Origin: Christensenellaceae bacterium
GTDB lineage: Bacteria; Bacillota; Clostridia; Christensenellales; DTU072
Length of the DNA stretch: 35,563 nt
Direction: 5' to 3'
Assembly (NCBI GenBank): GCA_031278175.1
Contig: JAITLB010000257.1
Span: 1 to 35,563 of the forward strand
The translations under genes were made by a program, and so were the position numbers. Of the stretch, positions 19,123-30,170 are shown piece after piece (within the stretch, counting starts at the first letter, position 1; every line of letters begins with the position of its first letter). The notes below the pieces were generated by a model, which saw only the letters and a program-made list of their open reading frames with translations, ran no database searches and was not told the origin of the DNA.

Positions 19123-19746
19123 ATGATTAATATAGACGTATTAAACACGGAGTCGCAAATAGTCGGTAAACTCGAGCTTTCAGAGGAAATTTTCGGGAAG
19201 ACATATAACAGTGCTCTTATTCACCAAGTGATAGTTGCACAACTTGCCAACAAGCGACAAGGGACAAAAAGCACATTAACGCGAACTGAAGTTAGAGGCG
19301 GCGGTATTAAACCGTGGAGACAAAAGGGAACAGGCAGAGCGAGACAAGGTAGTATCCGCGCACCACAATGGATTAAGGGTGGTGTAGTATTTGCTCCAAA
19401 GCCTAGAGACTTTTCAAAGAAAATAAACAAGCGCATGAAGCAAGCGGCACTGTTCAGTGCTCTTAGTCGCAAATTAGTCGATGGAAATATAATTGTGCTT
19501 GATAAGTTCGAAATAGCTGATCCGAAGACAAAGTTGGTAGCGAAAATCCTAAAAAAACTCGGATTAGAGAAATCAACGTACCTTTACACTGACACCGAAA
19601 ATGCTGATTTGTGTAGAGCAGGGCGCAACATTCAAAATCTTGAAATAGTCAATGTTGATTTAATTAACGTATATGACATCGTCCGAGCTGGCAAGTGCGT
19701 TTTTACGGAGAACGCCATTAAGAAACTAATGGAGGCATACGCATAA
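19123..19746 (+). CDS. rplD: 50S ribosomal protein L4
   Basis: KRQGTKSTLTRTEVRGGGIKPWRQKGTGRARQGSIRAPQWIKGGVVFAPKPRDF. Confidence 0.98.
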   Translation: MINIDVLNTESQIVGKLELSEEIFGKTYNSALIHQVIVAQLANKRQGTKSTLTRTEVRGGGIKPWRQKGTGRARQGSIRAPQWIKGGVVFAPKPRDFSKKINKRMKQAALFSALSRKLVDGNIIVLDKFEIADPKTKLVAKILKKLGLEKSTYLYTDTENADLCRAGRNIQNLEIVNVDLINVYDIVRAGKCVFTENAIKKLMEAYA

Positions 19747-20036
19747 TGAATTTGTATGATATAATAGAAAAGCCTATTTTGTCAGAGAAGAGTTATAAAG
19801 GCATTCCATCTAAAAGATACGTTTTTAGAGTGGTAAAGAATGCTAGCAAGACGCAAATAAAGGCGGCACTTGAGACAGCTTTTGATGTTGAAGTAGCAAG
19901 TGTTAATACAATGCACGTAATGGGAAAGCTCCGACGTTCAGGAAAGTATATAGGTAGAAAAACCTCATATAAGAAGGCATATGTGACGCTTACAGCTAAA
20001 AGCAAGCCCATCGAGTTCTTCGAGAGCTTGTCATAA
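19746..20036 (+). CDS. rplW: 50S ribosomal protein L23
   Basis: DIIEKPILSEKSYKG...YVFRVVKNASKTQIKAALETAFDVEVASVNTM. Confidence 0.97.
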   Translation: MNLYDIIEKPILSEKSYKGIPSKRYVFRVVKNASKTQIKAALETAFDVEVASVNTMHVMGKLRRSGKYIGRKTSYKKAYVTLTAKSKPIEFFESLS

Positions 20037-20048
20037 GGAGAGAGTGGT

Positions 20049-20876
20049 ATGGCAATCAAAAGATACAAACCAACATCGCCAGCACGACGCAATATGAGTG
20101 TATTGGATTATGCTGAGATTACATCAGATAAGCCAGAGCGTAGTCTATTGGTGAGCAAAAACCGTAGTGGTGGACGCAACAATACAGGCAGAATAACTGT
20201 GCGACATCGTGGCGGCGGCAATCGTAACAAGTATAGAATCATCGATTTTAAGAGGGATAAGGACGGCATTAACGCAAAGGTCGAGTCAATCCAATATGAT
20301 CCTAACAGAAGTGCGAATATAGCATTGTTAGCATATGCAGATGGCGAGAAACGCTACATCTTAGCGCCTGTCGGTTTAAATGTCGGTGACAGTGTAATGA
20401 CTGGAACAGGAGCGGATATTAAAGTAGGAAATGCTCTAAAATTATCTGATATTCCAGACGGTACAATGATTCATAATATTGAGTTGTATCCTAAGCGTGG
20501 CGGGCAAATTGCAAGGGCTGCTGGTGGGGCCGCACAATTGATGGCAAAAGAAGGCAATAAAGCTACATTGAGAATGCCATCCGGTGAAATGCGATATGTT
20601 CCTATACAATGCAGAGCGACAATCGGACAAGTTGGTAACTTGGAATATGAGCTTGTCAGTTTAGGTAAAGCTGGACGCAAAAGACATATGGGAATTAAAC
20701 CTACTGTTCGTGGTGTTGTTATGAATCCTTGCGATCACCCACACGGAGGTGGTGAAGGTAAATCACCTATTGGAATGTCTACACCAGTCACACCATGGGG
20801 TAAGCCTGCGTTAGGATACAAGACGCGCAACAAGAAAAAGCCGACAGGCAAATTCATTATAAAGCGCATTAATTAG
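20049..20876 (+). CDS. rplB: 50S ribosomal protein L2
   Basis: [17 protein letters not shown]...[28 protein letters not shown]...[17 protein letters not shown]. Confidence 0.98.
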   Translation: MAIKRYKPTSPARRNMSVLDYAEITSDKPERSLLVSKNRSGGRNNTGRITVRHRGGGNRNKYRIIDFKRDKDGINAKVESIQYDPNRSANIALLAYADGEKRYILAPVGLNVGDSVMTGTGADIKVGNALKLSDIPDGTMIHNIELYPKRGGQIARAAGGAAQLMAKEGNKATLRMPSGEMRYVPIQCRATIGQVGNLEYELVSLGKAGRKRHMGIKPTVRGVVMNPCDHPHGGGEGKSPIGMSTPVTPWGKPALGYKTRNKKKPTGKFIIKRIN

Positions 20877-20884
20877 GAGACAAG

Positions 20885-21163
20885 ATGAGCAGATCTATTA
20901 AAAAGGGACCTTTCGTAGCAGAAAGTCTTATGAAAAAAGTAGAAGCGTTGAATGCTAAATCTGAAAAAAGACCAATTAAGACATGGTCGCGCGCATCAAC
21001 CATATTCCCAGAATTTGTTGGGCATACTATAGCTGTCCATGATGGCAAAAAGCATGTTCCAGTTTATATCACTGAAGATATGGTTGGACTTAAATTAGGT
21101 GAGTTTGCGCCAACACGTACCTTCCGCGGACATGCGGGAGCAAAGACCACTTCTAAGAAATAG
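20885..21163 (+). CDS. rpsS: 30S ribosomal protein S19
   Basis: [19 protein letters not shown]...[50 protein letters not shown]. Confidence 0.98.
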   Translation: MSRSIKKGPFVAESLMKKVEALNAKSEKRPIKTWSRASTIFPEFVGHTIAVHDGKKHVPVYITEDMVGLKLGEFAPTRTFRGHAGAKTTSKK

Positions 21164-21173
21164 GAGAGCTAAA

Positions 21174-21590
21174 ATGGCGGGTAGAACAAAAACAAAAGCG
21201 AAACTTAGAGCACAAGAAAAAGACAAGCGTCCTCGTGCAATTGCAAAGAACATCAGAATTTCACCATATAAAGTGAGAGCTGTTCTAGATGTTATAAGAG
21301 GCAAAAATCATGATGAAGCGCGCGCCTTATTAAAGTCGTTAAATAAATCGTCTTGTGATCCAGTGCTTAAGGTGCTTAATTCAGCGCTTGCAAATGCTGA
21401 AAACAATTACGGATATAATGTCGATGATATGTATCTTAGCGAATGTTATGCTGATCAAGGTCCAACATTAAAGCGCATGATGCCAAAAGCTAAAGGTAGA
21501 GGTTCGCGCATTCTCAAACGCACAAGCCACATTACAATCATATTAGACTCTGTTAGCACTAAGACAACAGTTGATTCTGGGAGGAAATAA
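21174..21590 (+). CDS. rplV: 50S ribosomal protein L22
   Basis: AIAKNIRISPYKVRAVLDVIRGKNHDEARALL...PKAKGRGSRILKRTSHITIIL. Start refined to 21174 (GGAG upstream). Confidence 0.96.
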   Translation: MAGRTKTKAKLRAQEKDKRPRAIAKNIRISPYKVRAVLDVIRGKNHDEARALLKSLNKSSCDPVLKVLNSALANAENNYGYNVDDMYLSECYADQGPTLKRMMPKAKGRGSRILKRTSHITIILDSVSTKTTVDSGRK

Positions 21591-21595
21591 CAAGC

Positions 21596-22318
21596 ATGGG
21601 TCAAAAAGTAAATCCACACGGTTTAAGAGTTGGTATTATTGAGTCTTGGAATTCTAAATGGATTGCCAATAAGAGTTTAACTGCTAAGTACATCTTAGAA
21701 GACCATAAGATACGTGAATACATCAAGAAGAATTATTATGATGCAGCGATCTCAAAAATCAATATAGAGCGCGCGGCTGATACTATAAAGGTAGATGTAT
21801 ATTGTGGTAGACCAGGTGTTGCTATTGGAAGAATGGGCAAAGGTGGCAAACGAGTTGACGAAGTTGAAAAGAACGAGTTAGAGAAAGCTGATACAAACAA
21901 GAAGCGTGGCATAGATGTTATAAACGCAGACATCTATAAAATAATCGGTAAAGGCAAATCTCTAAATGTTAACGTAAGAGACATCAAAAACGTTGATCTG
22001 GATAGTCAATTAGTAGCTGAGTCAATAGCATCAGCTTTAGAAAGACGCACATCTTTCAGAAGAGCTATGAAGTTTGCTATGGGCAAGACTATGAGAGCTG
22101 GCGCAAAGGGCATCAAAGCGATGGTTTCAGGTAGATTAGATGGTGCTGAAATAGCAAGAACAGAACACTATCATGAAGGATCGATACCGCTACAAACCTT
22201 AAGAGCGGAAATCGACTATGGTTTTGCTGAAGCTAAAACCACCTATGGAATTTTAGGTGTAAAAGTTTGGATTTACAAAGGCGAAATCTACGGTAAGGCG
22301 AAAGGAGGGCGTGACTAA
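21596..22318 (+). CDS. rpsC: 30S ribosomal protein S3
   Basis: [24 protein letters not shown]...[18 protein letters not shown]. Confidence 0.98.
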   Translation: MGQKVNPHGLRVGIIESWNSKWIANKSLTAKYILEDHKIREYIKKNYYDAAISKINIERAADTIKVDVYCGRPGVAIGRMGKGGKRVDEVEKNELEKADTNKKRGIDVINADIYKIIGKGKSLNVNVRDIKNVDLDSQLVAESIASALERRTSFRRAMKFAMGKTMRAGAKGIKAMVSGRLDGAEIARTEHYHEGSIPLQTLRAEIDYGFAEAKTTYGILGVKVWIYKGEIYGKAKGGRD

Positions 22319-22319
22319 T

Positions 22320-22760
22320 ATGTTGATGCCTAAAAGAGTAAAGCGAAGAAAGCAACACCGAGGCAGAATGACAGGTAAAGCTAATAAAGGCAATGTCATA
22401 GCTTATGGTGAATACGGATTGGTAGCATTAGAGCCAGCGTGGATCACTAGCAACCAGATAGAGGCTGCGCGTATAGCAATGACAAGATATATTAAGCGCG
22501 GTGGGCAAGTATGGGTAAATATATTCCCACATAAGCCTATTACAAAAAAGCCAGCTGAAACACGTATGGGTAGTGGTAAAGGTTCTCCTGAGTATTGGGC
22601 AGCGGTTGTCAAGCCCGAAAGAGTGCTTTTCGAAATGGCAGGTGTGAATGAGCAGATAGCAAGAGAAGCTTTGAGGCTTGCCTCGCACAAACTTCCGATT
22701 AAGACAAAATTCGTTAAGAAAGCAGATCTTGCAGTGGAGGTAATTAATGAAGACAAGTGA
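22320..22760 (+). CDS. rplP: 50S ribosomal protein L16
   Basis: [25 protein letters not shown]...[34 protein letters not shown]. Start refined to 22320. Confidence 0.97.
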   Translation: MLMPKRVKRRKQHRGRMTGKANKGNVIAYGEYGLVALEPAWITSNQIEAARIAMTRYIKRGGQVWVNIFPHKPITKKPAETRMGSGKGSPEYWAAVVKPERVLFEMAGVNEQIAREALRLASHKLPIKTKFVKKADLAVEVINEDK

Positions 22761-23010
22761 ATTATATGAAATGACCAATGTTGAGCTTGCAAAGAAGATT
22801 ACTGAGCTTAAGCAAGAATTGTTTATGTTGCGGTTTAAACATGCAGCTAAGCAACTTTCCAATCCACTGATACTTGCTAGTACTAAGAAGGATATAGCAC
22901 GAGCAAAGACGATACTGCGTCAACGAGAGCTAAATCTTTGCGATGAACCACTTCAAGTAGAGAAGAAGGGCGGTCGTTTATTCGGCAGAAGATCAAAGGG
23001 TAAACGGTAG
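22747..23010 (+). CDS. rpmC: 50S ribosomal protein L29
   Basis: [40 protein letters not shown]...[13 protein letters not shown]. Confidence 0.95.
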   Translation: MKTSELYEMTNVELAKKITELKQELFMLRFKHAAKQLSNPLILASTKKDIARAKTILRQRELNLCDEPLQVEKKGGRLFGRRSKGKR

Positions 23011-23024
23011 AGGAGTGCTAAGAA

Positions 23025-23279
23025 ATGAAAAGGAATCTTAGAAAAACCAGAATTGGTGTTGTCGTAAGCGATAAAATGGATAAAACTGTTGTTGTTGCTG
23101 TAGAGCAAATAGTTAAGCATCCATTATACAAGAAGTATATTAAGAGAACAACAAAGTTCAAAGCTCACGATGAGCAGAATGCTTGTCATATCGGTGACAA
23201 GATAGAAATAATGGAAACTAGACCGCTCTCAAAAGAAAAGCGTTGGCGCTTTGTAAAATTTGTAGAGCAGGCGAAGTAG
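23025..23279 (+). CDS. rpsQ: 30S ribosomal protein S17
   Basis: [45 protein letters not shown]. Confidence 0.97.
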   Translation: MKRNLRKTRIGVVVSDKMDKTVVVAVEQIVKHPLYKKYIKRTTKFKAHDEQNACHIGDKIEIMETRPLSKEKRWRFVKFVEQAK

Positions 23280-23289
23280 GAGGCTAAAA

Positions 23290-23658
23290 ATGATACAACC
23301 TCAAACAAGGCTTAAAGTAGCTGACAACAGTGGCGCGAAAGAAATAATGTGTATTCGTGTACTTGGTGGCTCATTTGTAAGAAGCGGAAACATAGGTGAT
23401 GTTATTGTAGCTTCCGTAAAAACAGCTACACCAGGTGGTGCCGTTAAGAAAGGTGATGTAATCAAAGCAGTTATAGTACGAACCCATAAAGGTATCAGAC
23501 GTAAAGATGGTACTCATATAAAGTTTGATGACAATGCTGCTGTTATTATCGACAATCAGAAGCAACCACGCGGGTCACGCATATTTGGACCCATTGCAAG
23601 AGAATTGAGAGAAAAAGACTATATGAAAATAATCTCACTTGCGCCAGAAGTGCTATAG
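23290..23658 (+). CDS. rplN: 50S ribosomal protein L14
   Basis: [28 protein letters not shown]...[25 protein letters not shown]. Confidence 0.98.
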   Translation: MIQPQTRLKVADNSGAKEIMCIRVLGGSFVRSGNIGDVIVASVKTATPGGAVKKGDVIKAVIVRTHKGIRRKDGTHIKFDDNAAVIIDNQKQPRGSRIFGPIARELREKDYMKIISLAPEVL

Positions 23659-23668
23659 GAGACATGAC

Positions 23669-24124
23669 ATGATTAAGACAAGCGTAAAAGTAGGCGATTA
23701 TGTCAGAGTTATCGCTGGTAAAGATAAAAACAAATCGGCGCATGTAATTGGCATTAATAGAATTACAGGACGCGCACTTATTGAAGGTAAGGATCTGCAA
23801 ACAGTTATTACTAAGGCTGTTAAAGCACGTCGTGCCACCGATAAGAGTGGTCTCATTGAGCAACCTGGTTCTATTCACGTGAGCAACATTATGCCGATAT
23901 GCAGTGCTTGCAACAATGCGACACGCATAGGTTATAAAATCGAGAACGGTGAAAAGGTTCGCGTTTGTAAGAAATGCGGCGCTACACTACAGACTAATCG
24001 CGGTAGTGCAAGAAAAATTGAAAGATCAGCTAGACAAGCTGCAAGAAAAAAAGATAAAGAAGCTACTAACACAGATGTAGACAACGTAAAAGAGGAGGTT
24101 TTCGATGGCAAAGAAGAAAGATGA
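23669..24124 (+). CDS. rplX: 50S ribosomal protein L24 with CxxC-type zinc ribbon and charged C-terminal extension
   Basis: [35 protein letters not shown]... [30 protein letters not shown], then an additional charged tail. Start refined to 23669. Confidence 0.93.
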   Translation: MIKTSVKVGDYVRVIAGKDKNKSAHVIGINRITGRALIEGKDLQTVITKAVKARRATDKSGLIEQPGSIHVSNIMPICSACNNATRIGYKIENGEKVRVCKKCGATLQTNRGSARKIERSARQAARKKDKEATNTDVDNVKEEVFDGKEER

Positions 24125-24701
24125 CATTGTCATCCAATCAGCTGAACCACAGCAAAGAGAACCTAATAGATTAAAGAAGAAATATGATACACAGATTGTG
24201 TCACAATTGGTAAAGACATTCAAGTATACTTCTGTAATGCAGGCTCCCAAATTAGAGAAGATTGTTCTTAATATGCGTTTAGGCGATATAAAGGACAACA
24301 GTAAGAGCATTCAATCAGCGGTCCGCGAGTTAGAACTAATTGCTGGACAAAAAGCAGTTATAGTAAAGGCTAAGCACTCTGTTGCGAATTTCAAAATAAG
24401 ACAAAATCAAGACATTGGTGCAAAAATAACACTGCGTCGCGAGAAAATGTGGGACTTTTTCGATAAGTTAATATCGATCGCATTACCACGTGTTCGCGAT
24501 TTCAGAGGAGTTTCTTCAAAGTCATTTGATGGAAGAGGCAATTATGCACTAGGAGTAAAAGAACAACTCATTTTTCCTGAGGTTTCATATGACCAAGTAG
24601 AGAAAGTGAGAGGTTTTGATATTTGCTTAGTTACAACTGCGGATACCGATGAAGAGGCAAAAGAGTTACTTACATTGCTCGGCATGCCTTTTGCTCGATA
24701 G
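24105..24701 (+). CDS. rplE: 50S ribosomal protein L5
   Basis: [50 protein letters not shown]...[33 protein letters not shown]. Confidence 0.97.
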   Translation: MAKKKDDIVIQSAEPQQREPNRLKKKYDTQIVSQLVKTFKYTSVMQAPKLEKIVLNMRLGDIKDNSKSIQSAVRELELIAGQKAVIVKAKHSVANFKIRQNQDIGAKITLRREKMWDFFDKLISIALPRVRDFRGVSSKSFDGRGNYALGVKEQLIFPEVSYDQVEKVRGFDICLVTTADTDEEAKELLTLLGMPFAR

Positions 24702-24711
24702 GAGGTATAAA

Positions 24712-24897
24712 GTGGCTAAAAAATCCATGATAAACAAACAAAAACGCAAGCAGAAGTTCTCAACACGTGAATATACTCGTTGCTCAATATGTGGCAGACC
24801 ACATGCTGTGCTTAGAAAATATGGTGTTTGTAGAATTTGCTTTAGGGTACTAGCCTATAAAGGTGAAATTCCTGGCGTACGTAAGTCTAGTTGGTAG
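24712..24897 (+). CDS. rpsN: 30S ribosomal protein S14 type Z
   Basis: [60 protein letters not shown] (zinc CxxC...CxxC). GTG start at 24712 after AGGAGGT. Confidence 0.96.
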   Translation: MAKKSMINKQKRKQKFSTREYTRCSICGRPHAVLRKYGVCRICFRVLAYKGEIPGVRKSSW

Positions 24898-24910
24898 GAG
24901 GTATAGTATC

Positions 24911-25315
24911 ATGACTTTAACTGATCCGATAGCAGACATGCTAACGCGTATAAGGAACGGATTGACAGCTAAACATCAGAGTGTTGAGATCCCAGCTTCT
25001 AAGATCAAGTTTTCAATAGCTGAAATTCTTGTAGAAGAAGGATATGTCAAATCTGCGTCCGTAGTGAGTGTTGAAAATAAAGTACAAGATGTCATACGTA
25101 TTGAATTAAAGTATGTTGGACACAAAGAGAGCGTCATAAAAGGCCTCAGAAGAATTTCTAAACCTGGGCTTCGTGTGTATGCAAAACACGATGCATTACC
25201 AAAAGTTCTAGATGGATTAGGTATTGCTGTTATATCAACATCGCAAGGTGTAATGACAGACAAGAAAGCTAGAAAACTAGGTGCTGGTGGTGAAGTCCTA
25301 GCTTACGTTTGGTAG
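24911..25315 (+). CDS. rpsH: 30S ribosomal protein S8
   Basis: [17 protein letters not shown]...[27 protein letters not shown]. Start refined to 24911. Confidence 0.97.
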   Translation: MTLTDPIADMLTRIRNGLTAKHQSVEIPASKIKFSIAEILVEEGYVKSASVVSVENKVQDVIRIELKYVGHKESVIKGLRRISKPGLRVYAKHDALPKVLDGLGIAVISTSQGVMTDKKARKLGAGGEVLAYVW

Positions 25316-25325
25316 GAGGAGAGAA

Positions 25326-25868
25326 ATGTCCAGAATAGGAAGATTGCCTATAAAGTTAAATGCTGGAATAGCTGCTGATTTTAAGGATCGCGTGGTTACT
25401 GTTAAAGGACCACAGGGTGTTCTTTCACAAGAAATCGCCAACGATAAGATCAGCATCTCAATAGAAGGCGATGAATTGAAAGTAGTTCGTTCATCCGAAT
25501 CAAAAGAGGCAAAAGCAGCACATGGTCTTTATAGAGCGTTGATATATAATATGACGGTTGGTGTTGAAAAGGGCTATAGCAAATCTTTAATGATAGCTGG
25601 TGTAGGTTATAAAGCGGTAAACCAAGGTGGAAAGGTAACACTTTCTGTAGGGTATAGTCATACTGTGGATTTGACACCACCAGATGATATTAAGGTTGAA
25701 GTAGTTACACCTACTGAGTTAGTAGTAAAAGGTATTGACAAAGTTAAGGTTGGACAATATGCTGCTGATATAAAAGCTATACGTAAACCTGAACCATATC
25801 ATGGATATGGTATCAGATACAAGGATGAAACCATATTACGTAAAGCTGGTAAGAAAGCAGGCAAGTAA
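25326..25868 (+). CDS. rplF: 50S ribosomal protein L6
   Basis: SRIGRLPIKLNAGI...VTVKGPQGVLS...IRKPEPYHGYGIRYKDETILRKAGKKAGK. Confidence 0.98.
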   Translation: MSRIGRLPIKLNAGIAADFKDRVVTVKGPQGVLSQEIANDKISISIEGDELKVVRSSESKEAKAAHGLYRALIYNMTVGVEKGYSKSLMIAGVGYKAVNQGGKVTLSVGYSHTVDLTPPDDIKVEVVTPTELVVKGIDKVKVGQYAADIKAIRKPEPYHGYGIRYKDETILRKAGKKAGK

Positions 25869-25880
25869 GGAGTTCAGAGT

Positions 25881-26249
25881 ATGTTTAATAAACCGAATAA
25901 GAATAAACAGCGACAAAAGAGACATTTGCGCTTAAGAAGCAAAGTGTCAGGAACCCCTGTAATTCCAAGGCTTAGTGTATACAGATCTTTAAAAAACATC
26001 TATACGCAAATTATAGATGATGAAAGTGGTGTAACGCTCGTAGCAGCTAGCACCATGGAAAAAGATATCGCCTCAAAACTAGACGGAAAAACCAAAGTTG
26101 CAGCAGCCTCAATAGTTGGCGAAGCAATTGCTGTTAAAGCTCTAGAGAAGGGCATTAAAAAGATTGTGTTTGATCGTGGTGGTTATTTGTATACAGGCCG
26201 CATTCAGGCGGTCGCCGATGGTGCGCGTAAAGGCGGACTGGAATTTTAG
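25881..26249 (+). CDS. rplR: 50S ribosomal protein L18
   Basis: [34 protein letters not shown]...[26 protein letters not shown]. Confidence 0.97.
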   Translation: MFNKPNKNKQRQKRHLRLRSKVSGTPVIPRLSVYRSLKNIYTQIIDDESGVTLVAASTMEKDIASKLDGKTKVAAASIVGEAIAVKALEKGIKKIVFDRGGYLYTGRIQAVADGARKGGLEF

Positions 26250-26261
26250 GAGATTCGTATA

Positions 26262-26777
26262 ATGGCAAGAAACGATAGAGATAGAGACAGATCTGCAAAA
26301 GATGAACTTTTGAAAAAAACGGTCGCCGTCAATAGAGTTAGCAAAGTTGTAAAAGGCGGACGCAAAATGCGTTTTTCAGCACTTGTTGTAGTAGGTGATG
26401 GAAGATGTAGAGTAGGAATCGGTACTGGAAAGGCCGCAGAAGTGCCCGAGGCAATTGACAAAGCAACTAAAGCAGCTACTAAGGCAATGTTTACGGTGTC
26501 GACTAAGGGGACAACAATCCCACACGCATCGCTAGGTCAATATGGATGTGGTAAGGTAATATTATTACCAGCTCCAAACGGAACGGGTGTTATTGCTGGA
26601 GGCGCTGTCAGAATGGTTCTAGAGGTAAGTGGAATAGCAGATATCAGAACCAAGTGTCTAGGTACAAACAATCCTATTAACAGTGTAAGAGCTGCAATTG
26701 ATGGTCTCAAGAACTTGAGAACTGCTGAAGATGTAGCAAGACTGCGCGGTAAGACCGTTGAAGAGATTTTGGATTAG
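26262..26777 (+). CDS. rpsE: 30S ribosomal protein S5
   Basis: [50 protein letters not shown]. Confidence 0.98.
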   Translation: MARNDRDRDRSAKDELLKKTVAVNRVSKVVKGGRKMRFSALVVVGDGRCRVGIGTGKAAEVPEAIDKATKAATKAMFTVSTKGTTIPHASLGQYGCGKVILLPAPNGTGVIAGGAVRMVLEVSGIADIRTKCLGTNNPINSVRAAIDGLKNLRTAEDVARLRGKTVEEILD

Positions 26778-26786
26778 GAGGTTTTC

Positions 26787-26969
26787 ATGGCCAAAATTAA
26801 AGTAACGCTTGTAAGGAGCACTATAGGTTGCGTTGAAGCACAAAAGGCTAACATTGCTGCCCTAGGACTCAAGAAAATCAATTCGACCAGAATTCATGAA
26901 GACAGCAATGCTCTGCGCGGAAAGATAGCAAAAGTAGCGCACCTTGTCAAAGTTGAAGAAGTCGATTAG
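26787..26969 (+). CDS. rpmD: 50S ribosomal protein L30
   Basis: AKIKVTLVRSTIGCVEAQKANIAALGLKKINSTRIHEDSNALRGKIAKVAHLVKVEEV. Confidence 0.96.
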   Translation: MAKIKVTLVRSTIGCVEAQKANIAALGLKKINSTRIHEDSNALRGKIAKVAHLVKVEEVD

Positions 26970-26979
26970 GAGAGCAAGA

Positions 26980-27447
26980 ATGGAAACGCAAAAAAAAGAT
27001 CAGATGAGCATACAAACGCTTAAGCCTGCAGTTGGTGCTGTTACTCCAGCTAGGCGCTTAGGCAGAGGTATCGGTTCAGGTTTAGGAAAAACAAGCGGTA
27101 AAGGTCACAAGGGTCAATGGGCGCGAAGTGGCGGTGGTGTGAGACCAGGTTTTGAAGGCGGTCAGATGCCTTTGTATAGAAGAATACCAAAACGTGGTTT
27201 CAATAACAAGTTTAAAGCTGTATACGCGATTGTTAACGTTAAGGACTTAGAAATCTTTGACAATGACACAGTCGTAACAGTTGAGATGTTGCATGATGAG
27301 CGCGTAGTAGGCAAAATTGAGCCATACGGTCTTAAAGTTCTAGGTGACGGCGAATTGAGCAAAAGACTCGTCGTTAAAGCAAACAAATTTACGAAGTCCG
27401 CCATAGAAAAAATTGAAAAGGCGGGGGGCAAAGCAGAGGTAATTTAA
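26980..27447 (+). CDS. rplO: 50S ribosomal protein L15
   Basis: LGRGIGSGLGKTSGKGHKGQWARSGGGVRPGFEGGQMPLYRRIPKRGF. Start refined to 26980. Confidence 0.97.
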   Translation: METQKKDQMSIQTLKPAVGAVTPARRLGRGIGSGLGKTSGKGHKGQWARSGGGVRPGFEGGQMPLYRRIPKRGFNNKFKAVYAIVNVKDLEIFDNDTVVTVEMLHDERVVGKIEPYGLKVLGDGELSKRLVVKANKFTKSAIEKIEKAGGKAEVI

Positions 27448-28772
27448 TGCTTCAAACTATCAAGAACGCTTTTCAATCGCCAGAGATAAGAAAGAAGATG
27501 TTTTTTACATTTATTCTTATCATAGTTTATAGAATAGGATGTTATATTCCAATTCCTGGCGTTGACGCAGATGCAAGCGGTCTGCTGGATATGACACAGA
27601 ACAACGACTTCCTGATGATGTTTTCAGCAATCACAGGTAGTGCATTCCAAAACGGCACATTGTTCTCACTGGGAATAGTCCCGTTTATCAATGCGTTCAT
27701 AATCATGCAGTTATTAACGCTTATCATCCCAAAGCTTGAAAAGCTTTCCAAAGAAGGAGATGATGGTAGAAAAAAGATAGCACAGTATACTCGGTATGTC
27801 GCAATTGTATTAGCAATAATTCAGGCGATTGGTGTAATGTTTGCTTGGAATGATTATATCTCTCCCGTATTTGGTACGTCAGAAGCTAGTCGAATATTTA
27901 CAATGATTTTCATTGTAATCATTTTGACAGGCGGTTCATCTCTAGTAATGTGGTTGGGTGAACGTATAACTGAGTTTGGAATCGGAAACGGTACATCTTT
28001 GATAATCTTTATAGGAATAATCGGATCGCTCGGCACCACAATATTTAATGCGATGGCGACGGTTATACCTAACCAGGTTGCTGCAGGTGATACAACAGGT
28101 ATATGGTACTTGCTAGGATTCTTTGTTCTTGTTATAGTGTTGTTCTTCTTTATCGTATTCGTAGATATGGCCGAACGCAAGATATCTGTTCAGTATGCTA
28201 AGCAAATCAAAGGGAACAAAATGTATGGTGGGCAATCAAGCTACATACCGATAAAAGTTAATGCAAGTGGTGTTATGCCAATAATCTTTGCTAGCTCAAT
28301 TATCATGTTCCCACAAATGATCATTCAATTTGCTAATGCTGGAAGTACACCATTTGGACTCGGTTGGGCTGAGTGGGTAGGAACTAATGGTAAGCTATAT
28401 GCGCCGATAACGTTCATATTCATAATATTCTTTGCATACTTCTATGCACAGATACAGTTTAACCCCGATGATGTAGGTAGGATGCTACAGCAAAACGGAG
28501 GCTTCATACCCGGTATTAGACCAGGTAAATCCACCAGTGATCACTTGCGAAAGATAAACAATAGGCTGACGTTGTTTGGTGCATTGTTCTTAGCGGTAAT
28601 CGCACTAGTCCCAACGCTGATATTGCAACAGGTGTCGGGATTCCAACCACTGGGATTGCAAAACGGATTCTCCGCGACAGGATTGCTGATTGTGGTGTCT
28701 GTAGCACTTGAATTCCAGAAACAATTAGAGTCTCAGTTGCTAGTCAAAAACAATAAAGGATTCTTAAAATAA
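27447..28772 (+). CDS. secY: preprotein translocase subunit SecY
   Basis: Multi-TM protein with GCYIPIPGVD, LGIVPFINAFIIMQLL, KKIAQYTRY, NGGFIPGIRPGKSTSDHL. Confidence 0.98.
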   Translation: MLQTIKNAFQSPEIRKKMFFTFILIIVYRIGCYIPIPGVDADASGLLDMTQNNDFLMMFSAITGSAFQNGTLFSLGIVPFINAFIIMQLLTLIIPKLEKLSKEGDDGRKKIAQYTRYVAIVLAIIQAIGVMFAWNDYISPVFGTSEASRIFTMIFIVIILTGGSSLVMWLGERITEFGIGNGTSLIIFIGIIGSLGTTIFNAMATVIPNQVAAGDTTGIWYLLGFFVLVIVLFFFIVFVDMAERKISVQYAKQIKGNKMYGGQSSYIPIKVNASGVMPIIFASSIIMFPQMIIQFANAGSTPFGLGWAEWVGTNGKLYAPITFIFIIFFAYFYAQIQFNPDDVGRMLQQNGGFIPGIRPGKSTSDHLRKINNRLTLFGALFLAVIALVPTLILQQVSGFQPLGLQNGFSATGLLIVVSVALEFQKQLESQLLVKNNKGFLK

Positions 28773-29404
28773 TGAAGATTGTATTGCTAGGCGCACCTGG
28801 TGCGGGAAAAGGTTCACAAGCTGAACTTATAACTAAAGAGTATGGGATACCTCATATCTCGACAGGTGACGCATTTCGATCTAATATTAAAGCTGGAACC
28901 GAGATCGGACTATATGCCAAATCCTTTATGGATAAAGGACTTTTAGTGCCAGACGAAGTAACAGTAAAAATAGTGGAAGCTAGACTAAGTCAAGGTGATT
29001 GTGCATCAGGGTTTATGTTAGATGGCTTTCCAAGGTCACTAGTGCAAGCAGAGTTTCTAGATAAGATAACTGCTCTTGACTGTGTCTTGAACATTAGTGT
29101 ACCATTTGATGTTATATTGAAGCGGTTGAGTGGTAGAAGAAGTTGCTCTTGTGGTGCTATATATAATACTGACTCTCATAAATCAGACTCCTGTCTTAAG
29201 TGTGGTAACACGTTATTTATAAGGGATGATGACAAGGAAGAAGCTATTAAAAAGCGCTTAGAAGTATATCAAGCTATTACTGCTCCCCTAGTAGACTATT
29301 ATGCTCAAAAAGGCATATTATCGACTGTCATAGGTGCTGAAACGATACTAGACACTTTTTCTTTAGTCAAAAACACTTTAGATTTAGTGTGGAAGAAAGG
29401 TTAG
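28772..29404 (+). CDS. adk: adenylate kinase
   Basis: MKIVLLGAPGAGKGSQAELITKEYGIPHISTGDAFR...MLDGFPRSLVQAEFL; LID zinc Cys residues. Confidence 0.97.
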   Translation: MKIVLLGAPGAGKGSQAELITKEYGIPHISTGDAFRSNIKAGTEIGLYAKSFMDKGLLVPDEVTVKIVEARLSQGDCASGFMLDGFPRSLVQAEFLDKITALDCVLNISVPFDVILKRLSGRRSCSCGAIYNTDSHKSDSCLKCGNTLFIRDDDKEEAIKKRLEVYQAITAPLVDYYAQKGILSTVIGAETILDTFSLVKNTLDLVWKKG

Positions 29405-29410
29405 CACGAA

Positions 29411-30160
29411 ATGATGTACGTAAAAGAGCAAGCTGATCTTGAAAAGATGCGCAAATCGGGCAGGATTTTAAAGGATCTTCTTGACTATATTAGTGAACAA
29501 GTTCGTGAAGGGGTAACCACTAAAGAACTAGACACGAAAGCGTATGATTTCATAACAAAACATGGCGCAACGCCATCATTCAAAAACTACGATGGTTTTC
29601 CAGCGTCACTGTGTATATCCATTGATGATGAGGTCGTACACGGTATTCCTAGTAATAGATGCTTAGAAGAGGGAATGCTCGTAAAGCTAGATGGTGGTGT
29701 ATACTTGGATGGATTTCATACTGATGCGGCGCGTACAGTTATTGTAGGCAAAACCACCGAGCATAAGCGCAAGCTTGCTGAAGTTTGCAAAGAAAGTTTC
29801 TTTGTAGGTATTGCTAAGCTGAAGTCAGGTGCTCGAATTGGTGACTATGCCTCAGCAGTTCAACAATATGTTGAATCGCATAATTTTTCAGTAGTAAGAG
29901 AATTGACTGGACATGGTATAGGTCGCAATCTACATGAGGACCCGATGGTTCCCAACTATGGTATAATGGGAAGGGGGACACGGTTAGCTCGTAATCTTAC
30001 ACTAGCATTAGAGCCAATGATTAATTTAGGCGCGATGTATGTAGATGAACCCGATATCAATGATGGTTGGACAATTAGAACATCCGATGGTCTGCCGTCA
30101 GCACATTTTGAAAACACCGTAATCATAAACGATGATGGTGTAGAAATAATAACGTATTAG
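29411..30160 (+). CDS. map: type I methionine aminopeptidase
   Basis: GFPASLCISIDDEVVHGIPSNR...LDGGVYLDGFHTDAARTVIVG...GHGIGRNLHEDPMVPNYG. Confidence 0.97.
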   Translation: MMYVKEQADLEKMRKSGRILKDLLDYISEQVREGVTTKELDTKAYDFITKHGATPSFKNYDGFPASLCISIDDEVVHGIPSNRCLEEGMLVKLDGGVYLDGFHTDAARTVIVGKTTEHKRKLAEVCKESFFVGIAKLKSGARIGDYASAVQQYVESHNFSVVRELTGHGIGRNLHEDPMVPNYGIMGRGTRLARNLTLALEPMINLGAMYVDEPDINDGWTIRTSDGLPSAHFENTVIINDDGVEIITY

Positions 30161-30170
30161 AGGTTGCGCG

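Noticed and set aside
17910-28707. Many minus-strand ORFs (60-144 aa) opposite ribosomal protein genes and secY
   Set aside because: Antisense shadows of conserved genes; no family features.
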